Source: Ctena decussata
Lineage: Eukaryota > Mollusca > Bivalvia > Lucinida > Lucinidae
Direction: 5' to 3'
Assembly: GCA_963989385.1 (NCBI GenBank)
Contig: OZ022506.1
Coordinates: forward strand, 62,693,434 to 62,757,433
Length of the DNA stretch: 64,000 bases
Part shown: one piece after another, positions 54,220 to 64,000 of the stretch
Numbering within the stretch: position 1 is the stretch's first letter
How the letters are laid out: every line of letters begins with the position of its first letter
Notes under the pieces: generated by a model
What the model was told of the DNA's origin: nothing
The model's input: the letters and a program-made list of their open reading frames with translations, nothing else
Database searches by the model: none
Translations under genes and position numbers: made by a program

Positions 54220-54655
54220 ATCTAGAGTCTTCAGGGGTTGAGGGAATGAAAATTTGTCCAAACGGTCCAGGTCACATGATGAACAGGGCCGCCATACCCA
54301 TTTGTCATATAAAACTTTTCTTCTCCAGAACCAATAGACCGATGGCATTGAAACTTGGTAAGTCGCATGGAGTACTGGAGTATTACCAATACTGTTCAAA
54401 TAATGACCTTTGGTTTACCTTTACCTTTTTGCTGCATGGTCAAATATGGGAAAATGATAGAGCATAAGATTTCATGAAAAGTTTTGAAGATTTTGACCTA
54501 AAAATTGTATATATTGTGTCTTAATGAGTACATGGAGATTGATGAGTCATGGTCATTCTTTGACTTTTGACCCAAGACTCATATTTGGACAATTTCAGAC
54601 ATAAGTAAGAGCCACTTGGCCAATTGCTCAGGAGAGCAATTCAGTGCCTCATGGC
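54220..54655. mobile_element. Helentron-like repeat array, right part
   Basis: Continues the 430-bp units ('agagtcttcaggggttgag', 'ggtcacatgatgaac') and ends with 'attgctcaggagagcaat', a small hairpin, then 'ggccctcttg', a common end of this mollusc family. Confidence 0.6.
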
Positions 54656-54659
54656 CCTC

Positions 54660-55725
54660 TTGTTTCTGTGACCGTGACCTCACCCTTTGGGGCAACTGAA
54701 AGAAAGTTGGTTGTTTAAAAGCCTTTGTGACATACTAAATAAAGACCAACTACAAAGACATGACTGCAATGTATTGTTGATATAGGACACAAATGCCGCT
54801 ATTCTGTGCATTTTAGCATTCTCTTGTTTTTGTGACCTTGACCTTGGAATTTATTGAAGGAAACTAGCTGTATGTGTATTTGAAAGCTGTTGTAATATAG
54901 TAGATAAAGACTAGGTACAAAGACGTTTCTGCAATATATTTTGATACAGAACATAAAAAAAAGAGAAAAAAATGTGCACTTTTAGTTTTTTTTTTCTTCT
55001 TTCCGTGACCTTGACCTTGACATTGACCTTAGAGGCTACTGAAGAAAAGTTGTTTGTTTGAAAGCTTTTGTAACATATTAAATGTATACCAACTGCAAAG
55101 GCATTGTTGCAGTATATTGTTGATATATGATACAAAATTTTGTAAATATGTGCATTTTTAGCATTTTTTCTTGTTTTATGACCTTCAGCTTGACCTTGTA
55201 GGTTCCTGAATGAAACACGCTATATGTGTATTTGAAAGCTATTGTAATGTGTTAGATAAAGACCAGGTACAAAGACATTACTGCAATATATTGTTGTTAC
55301 AGAACACAAAATATGAGAATAATATGCACTTTTAGTATTTTTCTTGTTTCTGTGACCTTGACCTTGACCTTAAACTTGGATGTTTCTGGAGGAACGTTGG
55401 TTGTTTGAAAACTTTTGTTATATATTTAATAAATTCCAACTAGAAAGACACTGCTGCAATTTATTTTTCATATAGGACACAAAATGTTTCAAAATATATG
55501 TATTTGTAGCATTTGTTCTTGTTTGTGTGACCTTGACCTTGGCCTTGGAGCTTCCTGAGTAAACCCAACTATATGTGTATTTGAAAGCTTCTGTAATATG
55601 TCAGATAATGACAAGGTTCAAAGACATTGCTGCAATATATGGTTGCTACAGAACACATAATATGAAAAACAATATGCATTTTTAGCAGTTTTTATTGTTT
55701 CTGTGACCTTGACCTTGACCTGGAT
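54660..55725 (-). repeat. Tandem array, about 180 bp x 6, inverse of 46440-47165
   Basis: Repeated 'tgaccttgaccttg', 'gtatttgaaagct', 'tacaaagaca' and 'gcaatatattgttg'. Confidence 0.8.
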
Positions 55726-55729
55726 AAGA

Positions 55730-57100
55730 GAAACCAACAAAATGTCCATAGTTTATAGAAGATAAATATATTGTAAAATGAGTTTCAAAATTAAGAAACA
55801 AATATGATCATAAACTATGATGATTTGACATTACAAGGATTGTACACCTAAGAACTTGCTTTTTGCAACGGTACATTTATTGTTGCTATGGTAATGCTTC
55901 AGGAAGTATACTTTCCCAAGCATGTTTTTCCAGAAACATATTCACAGCGCACTGTTTTGTAGGAGAACGGTGCACACATATATTGACGAGGCCGCAAAAA
56001 CTCTAGAAATGTCCTTAAAGATGTGTGAAATTGGATATTTGCCATATATGGAAACCCCTACCCACTTTGCTTGAGCCTGATGACAAGTTATTTGTAATTA
56101 AAAAGAAATTAGAACTTGTCATGCATTTGAAAATTGATATATTTGTTGAAAAATTGCTCATTTTAGCACATTTTGTCCCAAAATGTATAGCTGCTGTTGC
56201 CATGGCAATGGGCATGCTTTGGAATGATACTGATGTTGTTATTTTGTTTTTTGTGTCACAATAAGTAATATGGGAATGTAAAAATTTAAGTCATTACAGA
56301 GAATGGCTCTTAATACCATGCCATGTCTACAGTTTTCACTCATTACGTGCCACAGATAGAAGATATTATGTTCCCACAGAACGTACTGTTGTCCTGATTA
56401 AACACCCAAAACATTCCTATAAACGTCGTTATATTGATGAGGTCAACAAAGAAAAAACAAAAGAAAAACTCCAAAATCATATCTACAAAGGTGAAATGTA
56501 TTTTTCCGTTTCATGTACAAATAATATTCCATAAAAGCGATAAAATTCTTGTGACAATTGCAAAGTAAAATGTTTCAAATAATTTGAACTGAAGTTTGTT
56601 TTTAACTCTGCCTGCTTCAAAAGTGTTTCGTGAGGCAAAATAACTGTTGTAAAAAATACTCATGCAAATTAATCACCCTTGATTTTAGTAATGGAAGATA
56701 AAAAACTTTCATACTTTAACAATCCATATCTAAAATATCAGTGGCAAGATATATCTAACGAGTCTTTTTAGTTGGATCAGTTGATGTTAAAGTCTTATGA
56801 CCAAAACATTCAAACAAATATTTAGGTCTGAAAAAGCTTGGTCATGTTAGTTAAAGTCAATTTTGTCCCAATTCAATTTTTGAATTTGTAGGCTTTGTCA
56901 CTTGCGCTGGAGGCACAATTTATATTTTGCCTCTTTCGTCGATTAACTGTTACAGCATAAGGCCAAGCTAAGTACATGAATGATATTGATTATAGATACG
57001 TATATCACAAACCGGTCACTATCTGGTCGTAACGGAAGTTAAAACGATTATGGGGACACCGCCATGTCGCTCATAAAATTTGAAACTCGTCACCTATAAG
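55730..57100. other. No gene recognised
   Basis: Contains 'gttgccatggcaa' near 56193-56205, perhaps a remnant of the 47645 array. No coding support. Confidence 0.4.
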
Positions 57101-57107
57101 CCATATA

Positions 57108-57283
57108 ATGAGTGAGTGAATGAGTGAACTCGGGTTTAACGTCCCACCAACAACGAGGTGATATGGAGACGTGACCTAGGTTTAAAGTCTCATCCGAAAG
57201 ACTGGAGAAGCGGGGGATCGATCTTGCGACCCCTGGGTTGGTAGTGTGGAGCGTTATCCACTACGCTACAGCCGCTCCTATAC
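57108..57283 (-). mobile_element. tRNA-headed SINE, family B
   Basis: On the minus strand 'gtagcgtagtggataacgc' (A-box region), 'cgcaagatcgatccccc' (B-box region), then the inverse of 'gggtttaacgtcccaccaac' and gagt repeats. aatgagtga lies at both sides (57107-57115 and 57284-57292). The conserved 3' segment resembles the widespread metazoan/bivalve Meta-type SINE domain (from memory). Confidence 0.8.
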
Positions 57284-57299
57284 AATGAGTGAACAAATT

Positions 57300-60200
57300 T
57301 TTTGGGTTTAGTTGACCTATGTGACATACAAAGAACATAGAAATTCTATCTGAAGTGTCCCTGTCTTATAATATAGAACCAAGGACCACACTTCCCTAAT
57401 CTGGATACATCGAGAAATGGAGATTTTAGCATCATATAAGCAGCTGCAGTATTTTGCCTGGCATTCAAACATATGATAAAGTATACATAACCTTGTAGCT
57501 CTTGATGCCCGGCATCAGAGGAAATGATTTTGCACGTCCTTAAGCGATCCTAATTAAAACGAACAGTTTTGAACAGAAAAATTGCACATCAAAACGTGGA
57601 ATGCCTGCGCGCTCTTAAAATAGGGACCCGAAAAGTGCATGACTTCAAAGCTGATCTCTTTGCCTTTAAACATGAAGGTGCATGACCGAATGACGTTTTT
57701 GCAGGAATCGACGACAAATGGAAGTGATTAGCGTTGAGAAACTTCCTATTACGTTTTATTACAGGAAAATTATGACGTTTTATCTTTGTGTCCTGAGCGG
57801 CTGAACAATAGAAGGTTTTGATATCTTTATGTGAAGGCCTGCTTCATTTGCTGTTAGACGAGGTGGTGGTTGTTTGTATTTTTTGTCTTTTGTCGATTCT
57901 GCCAGATACTTGTCTTCTTTTCCCTCTGTCTTGGGATAGCTAGACTGGCACACAATCTCGCCGGATCTTTAAACCTAAAAGATACAACCAAACAACCGGT
58001 TATCCACAGTTATTATAAAAAGGTGGCAATCAACACTACAGATATCGACGTTAATGTAGCCACTGTTATACCAAAACGAGCGATTTGGAAGATCATGCCT
58101 TGGAAATACATTTAAATGAAATGTGGGACCGGCTTGGTCATAAAATAATATCGGAGAATCCGCGATAAAGGAATTCGAGTGTCGAGGGGCTATACCGCAC
58201 GTGTGAACACATAGCTTAGATATTTTGCGCACTTCTTAAATAAGGCTGCTTCAAAGAGTTATAGATGCATAACTTTACTGAATGTGGCTTCGGAAAAGAC
58301 TTCTATTTTTTTACAAATAAAGCCAACTTAAGCATTCACGCAGCATAACCAGTCACTTCTGTCTTGCACAAAACCAATTGGTCGTGCGAGACACTATATA
58401 AAATATATAAAAAAAACTCTGGTCAGCCTGCGGTCAGATCTGAATGTTCGCTCTTCAGTTAACCAGCTTTTCGCATGACGCTTCACGAAGCAATAACCTC
58501 TGTCCACAAAAGAGCTAAGCTCTTAAACTGACACATAAAAACGTTGTATAAACGTGACTTATTCCAAAATACTTAACAAATCTGTAAAGCTTAAGAGTTT
58601 TTCGGTAACTATTATTTTAGTATTATCAATAAATTCCGGCAATACGTCAAGTCTTGTTTGAACAGCATCGACGTAATCACCTTAACAGTTTATTGTTGCT
58701 TTGGATTGAAGCGATGAAGGAGCACATGCTATAACAATTGTGCCAGAGCTTGGGAAACCGAATTGCAAGCATACCGCATATAGATACAGCGAATACCACG
58801 TACGAACTCCGTATATCGGCGCGATGCGATTTGTTTTATTTATCTTTCGCTTTCATACCACTTCGTTTTTTCAAATAATATACCAGTCAGTGAGTGCTTT
58901 GAGCAGTCTGCGCATTCTCACTTTGATCTTGGCTTTTACTGTTTGTCAATGCCAGCCAGTGAGCTTTCCCGCGCTTACGCTCAATTATTGTTATTTATTT
59001 TCCCAATTGCCCTCTCTCACTTCACACTTAACCATCAATACATCCAACCACCTGTAGATACAGCAACGTGTGGAGTCCAAAAAACTGGCGAGGAACTCCT
59101 ACAAGCTTTCATCCCAGAGCAACAACATGAACATTTGTGCCAACAGATACAGAATGTGGAAATGTTCGAGTCATTTCTGTACCCAGCGACCGTTCGCCGC
59201 TTTCATGAACAGATACTTAATCAGAATTTATTCGTATATCTTTTCATAACTACATATTTTCGATAAGCTGGGAAAGCTTTTGCAATTTAAAATATTTTAA
59301 ATTGATTATTACAATTTTTGCAGAATTATCCACAAGCATTGACGGGATGGACGTAATGTGCTAATATGGAACCTCTTGACGCTTTATGGCACCTTAAAAT
59401 AATCTCGGTTGTTACTATTCTCTTGTATTTTCTAGCACAATGTTGTTTACCATTATTTATCCGAGTTTCAACTTTAAAATTACATTTGACTAACTAAACT
59501 TTATTCTACACTACGGTCGTAGTATACTATACAGCCTGGCCACTTTACTATGCTTACGCATATTATTAATAATATCTGTTTCTAGTCCATTCAGTCAATG
59601 TTGCACGATGCTTAAGATAATGTGTTCACAAGAAAATGAGAGGTCATAGGATTAATGCAAAAGTTTATTTTATTTTTTATTTTTTTTCTAAATGGGAGAA
59701 ATTATCATTAATATTTCAAAGGCACGGCTCATAGTGATATAACACGATTAGCTTATGTTTTCTATTGTCCATTTTTATATATACCTTTTGACATTCGTTG
59801 AGGTGGATATGAAGAGTTTTTGGTCAGTAAATTCTATATTGACTGACGCCAAGCGGAAGCCGATATGAACGGTTCACTGTTCAATAACAATACATGTTCA
59901 TCCAAAACAAAGTCAATAAAATAAAGATGATTTCAATTAGAACACCTGTAAGGTTTGTAAATGTACGTGAAAGGTTCTGTAACGACGTACCCCAGTGGCT
60001 CAGCAATACCTCGGTTGGCATTACTTCATAAATCATACGTCATGTAGACGTCACGTCACCAATCATACGAAATTATGTTGTTACGTTACAAACAATGCAA
60101 TCAGCCTCTGAGCCAATAGAAAGATTTTTATTTAAAGATTGTATAACACTTCTTTTGTCTCTTGTGCTTGAAGCACAAGAGAACAATGTAATTCAAACAT

Positions 60201-61130
60201 GAACCACCAACGTACTGTTGAAGAGACCCTCATCAAACTATGGACTTATCCCAAATTTCATAAAGTCATGTCTTCATCACATTAAATTATCCCTGTAAAA
60301 TTGAGATATGAGAAATTTATGCAACTACTGATTTTATTTTTTCAATTTCAAATAAAGTGATTTATGGCCCATCTTTCGGAATAATAAGGAACTTTTATAA
60401 AGTAATTGTAAATAAACTATTTCATTTAAAATCGACTTGTGGGGTAAGCAGATAAAAGGTACAATAATAGTAAATTAACCAATAACATGAACAATGATAG
60501 GAAATGATATGACATAAATATAGGGGCCTTAATGGTGTTTAATGGTATAAATAAAATCATAAATAGCGCAGATCGTTTTCAATGTATCGTTATTTCAAAG
60601 ATCCCTACCTTTACTCGCATATGTTATATATAGTTACCAAAGTTTGCTGTTGTTCGAGCTGATCTTACGTTTATATTTCCAAGGTTTCCTACTTGTGCAG
60701 AGACGGATTCATGATCGTTAAGCTAACTGAATTCCTTACGCAATTCTAAAATTGTAGGGAATAACGTGTGACAATCGCCGCCTTCGCCGCCTTCGCCGCC
60801 TTCATTGTATAGTCGTATGCTTTGCTGAACATGAAGCTTAAACAGGCAGACATGCAATGATCGAAATGCACTACATTTTTCTTAATGAATTTATAACAAT
60901 AGACAATTATTGTGTAAGAGTGTTAGTATCTTGTTCTTAATCGACTATTACATGTCATATTGAAATGCCAGCCTCCCAAAGAGAACATGAAAATTACTTA
61001 TCTCTATTAGATGTATCAACTGCAGATGCAGCCACCGTTCTACAATTAAGATGTATCTTTAGACAATAACAGAAGACTGGGTAATTACCTAGACTATTTA
61101 TCTTGTCATAACTGCCAACAATAATTGAGC
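57300..61130. other. 3.8 kb without a supported gene
   Basis: Frames at 57870-58115 and 58740-59266 include hydrophobic N-terminal segments (for example LRILTLILAFTVCQCQ) but lack splice or family support. The conserved motif occurs inverted at 59976-60010. A 12-bp-arm hairpin lies at about 60157-60181 (tctcttgtgctt). A ccgccttcg triplicate lies at 60778-60804. The repeat partner of 44850-45080 lies at 60885-61105. Confidence 0.4.
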
Positions 61131-61136
61131 CGCGAC

Positions 61137-61361
61137 ACACCAAAACCAACAATGTGGTTGTGTTCCAGCGCAGACAAATATCTGCCTGGGCATCAGCCTA
61201 GTCTGATCAGAGTCTTCGCTGTCCGCATGGAGGTAGCTTAGACACTTAACTATCATTTGAGCACTTCACAAAGAGTCTGATCAAACTGGGCGGCTGCCCA
61301 GGCTAATCTGAGCCTTCACTGGGCGCACAACCACATCGTTGGTTTTGTCCTGTCGCGGCTC
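61137..61361. mobile_element. GAGCCGCGACAC foldback MITE, copy 6
   Basis: Ends gagccgcgacacac and cctgtcgcggctc. The arms remain pairable but are more diverged than copies 2, 3 and 5. Confidence 0.8.
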
Positions 61362-61364
61362 AAT

Positions 61365-64000
61365 GTTTGTGGTGTACAAAATCCTGCATCAATTAGCATA
61401 AGCTAAAGAATAAAAATAATGCGTGTTTCTATATTAGAACAATAATTTATCACTAATTCAATTAACTTGTGAGTTCAAGGGAACATGTTCTATCTGACGC
61501 AGAGCAAAATGGTGTCAACTTGAACACTGCACGTTACACAGAGCCCCACCACTTATACATAGCAGTCATATAACAGGGCCTTTCAATATATACTAAGCAC
61601 AACTTCTAACAGACCACTTGCTTTGTCTTGAACACTGTCATAAGAAGATGGTACCCGGATATAATTTCCTTATATTCAGTACACCCAATTAGTCAAGTAA
61701 ACGTTTCTGAAGACTTGAGATCAATGCCATTATTACCTTTTTCTCGGCAGAAGGGGATGCACATGCACCCCCATTTTCAAATTTCGCAAGGACTAGAACT
61801 TTGGTGAGGAAGTGGTTTAAACTGTAACTGAAATTTCGAATTCTGAATAAGACAGTTGCTTCATAGTGAATTCCCAAGTTAAGTTTATCATTTTTCTGAG
61901 TGTTTGCACAAGTGAAAAACATATGCTGAGTAGGTTCCGAAATCTGGTTCAGTCCGAATCATGACAAACTGCTGAAATGCAGCGATTTTTCGGAAACAGG
62001 GGTACGTGTATTTTTCACTTATTCAGCTGCAAACTGGTACGATTTTTTATTTAAGTGTTAACTGATTTATTTTTTCAATATATCAGTTTAATTGAAAATT
62101 GAAACATGTGTTCGATAGTCCTTTTTGTTTTGCGGAGAAAGGCATATAATTAAGTGGTCGGTTAGAAGTTGGTTCTAGTATATAAGACTATGAGCACTCG
62201 ATGAATTTTATCTATTCCCGTACTTACAATGTACTCCAGCATAAAATTGCATTACTTTAATTTTCATAACAGTGTATAGCTGACATTTTGGTCTTCTTTT
62301 GGAAATCAAACTGTCTTTTTCTTACAATAATGCATGCTACATGTAGAATCAGTATAACTATCAATTTATGAATCTTGTGTGCAAAATACCGAGACTTAGG
62401 ACAAAGTTAAAATCAGAGCATATAAATCATATTGAGTCTTTCTACAGCGAATTCAACACTTTTAGATTTTGATTTATTTAATATTAGTAATTCGATCGTA
62501 GATTTTTTTGCTTTAGAACGATACAAATGATTTTAAAGCATGCACTTGATCTTCTTCGAAACTTATTTAAGTCTTTATAAATGCTCAAATAGTAAACACA
62601 CGTAACTGATATTGAAACTTCAAGTTGTTTGTTGAGATCAATTTTCCAAATTTACAAAACATTAACTTTATTATTGTCCTGATTCCTCTAGAAATGTCGT
62701 TAATTTGAACACCCTGTCCATTTAACCCTTTTCCTGATTCTATATTTGCTTTCTAGGAAATTCAAACACACCGTTTATTACAACATGTTACAGCTTTTTC
62801 TCTTACGAAATGTTCTTCCATGATCTCCTTGTCCTTGGTGCTAAAGGCTGACAGTTTGAAAGCATACCAGATACTTTGGAGGATCATTATGCAACCAATG
62901 GATGACAAAACTAAGCAAATACAAGGGTTAAGAATTACGGGTGCCTATTTTTAAATGCCACAAAATACCACCAAAATTCTATTTGCATTTCATTTAGGAT
63001 GGCCAAATGACACGAAATAATCCGAAAATGTAAATTGCACTATGTAGAATTCGAGTTTGCGAAGTATTTTCAGTCTTTTTTATGGAATCTACTTATCTGC
63101 ATCAGCTTGCATCGGATAACCTTATGGTAGGTGCTTATGATTGTACCTGTGGCGTCTTCTGAGCAGTTTGCAATTTTCTTCCAAATATACATTCTCCTGT
63201 TAAATATGTTTATCATCTAGCTGCGGTGTCAAGGTCATTTGTTCTTGTGCAATATATGTTTACCTTTATATGTAAAATCGAATTTACATAGCCTGCTCTT
63301 GTTTTTGCTCTTCTCAATCAGCAGTGTCTTCTCAGTTTTTGCATGAAGAAGGCTCAATTTTCTTATGTATAATTTTAATATTTTATTTATGTATTTATCA
63401 TTTGTAGTTTTATTTGTTTTTGTTCTATTTTATCTATTTCTATAATAACTTCTCAGTTCTTCGCTGTTAGCAATGTTTGATTTAATCGTCTCGTTTTCAG
63501 GTATCGATTCTTTTCTGCTATGTATATTTTCTGATCTCGCTATGTAAGTCCACCCCTTATCATTTTATTAATTTTCATTAGGTTATGTTTCTGACGAAGC
63601 AATGTTTTCTCCTTTCTAACCTTGAATATCACCTGCATTGTCATCTCTAACTGCAATTTGTGTTTTGTTTTTCGTCTATGTCATAAATTTGTGTTCTGTT
63701 TGTTAAACACCTGCAATAACTCAATATGAGTTTATCCTCCCATGTAGCTGTAATATGTAAACATTATTTATGTATACTACACATTATCTGTAATGTCCTT
63801 TCTTGCTAATATGTCTATTATTGTCTTCCTTGTCTCAGCCTTTCTGTATTTTTATCTCCAGCAGGAATTGATATATACAGGTTTACATAATTCTCCAAGT
63901 GCCACCAAAAAAACATAGTTTATCTGCCGTCTTTAATATTTTTATAAGCTCTCGAATTTCTGGAAATCGGCTGTGAGCAGCCTAATAAAAATAAAAATCT
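61365..64000. other. AT-rich, no recognised feature
   Basis: T-rich stretches dominate the last 1.5 kb. No exon, repeat unit or TIR is supported. The 77-codon minus frame at 61689-61922 is unremarkable. Confidence 0.4.

Noticed and set aside
57870..58115. 81-codon ORF with a hydrophobic N-terminus
   Set aside because: No recognised family, and no transcription or splice signal seen.
58740..59266. Two overlapping frames with signal-peptide-like starts
   Set aside because: The two frames compete with each other and neither shows a family motif or splice support; kept only as a note in the region entry.

Overview
The window looks like nuclear DNA of a marine bivalve mollusc. It is AT-rich, carries spliced coding sequence, has no bacterial-style gene packing, and is crowded with repeat types that I associate with venerid-like clams: long foldback MITEs with a GAGCCGCGACAC end, tRNA-headed SINEs, CR1/Jockey-like LINE fragments, and non-autonomous elements made of direct core repeats, a GGAC-type microsatellite and a terminal GC hairpin (pearl/HINE-like, Helentron-related). 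The species is inference; no ribosomal or mitochondrial marker is present.

Only one host gene can be reconstructed. It is on the minus strand in four coding exons (19678-19588, 11989-11649, 10382-10278, 9539-8988) with consistent splice sites and phases. The 362-residue product has a type II signal anchor followed by a DUF1647-type, glycosyltransferase-like lumenal domain. Its 7.6 kb first coding intron is filled with transposable elements. A possible lone exon lies at about 26068-26230 (minus). No complete tRNA, rRNA, CRISPR or operon is present.

Layout: 1-3.64 kb, three pearl-like tandem-repeat elements, one split by a 622-bp MITE with a visible empty site; 3.67-4.2 kb, a perfect 64-base palindrome and a SINE; 4.8-6.5 kb, a 5'-truncated LINE; 7-20 kb, the DUF1647 gene and its element-filled introns, including two inverted copies of a CGTCTTTTCG array; 20-31 kb, SINEs, foldbacks, a palindrome array, a 763-bp TA-flanked element and a snapback element; 31-34.2 kb, a LINE with endonuclease and reverse transcriptase broken by two stops and a frameshift; 35.4-37.6 kb, a TIR element packed with a GTCGCCGAT satellite, then an inverted dimer of another MITE; 38-42 kb, few recognisable features; 42-45 kb, a LINE remnant disrupted by a second snapback element; 45-55.7 kb, a dense block of tandem arrays with a four-level nest (array > 3.76-kb TIR element > core-repeat element > 1.4-kb palindrome with G/C-run ends); 55.7-64 kb, mostly unannotated AT-rich DNA with one SINE and one foldback.

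The strongest unexplained signals are the near-perfect 1.4-kb palindrome ending in a 49-base C run, a motif iterated in opposite orientations in the two arms of the 3.76-kb element, the CGTCTTTTCG arrays, the snapback element family, and the density of TCAAGGTCA sites (the NR5A/ERR type of nuclear-receptor half-site) in the tandem arrays. All family assignments come from reading the sequence by eye; no database search was run.
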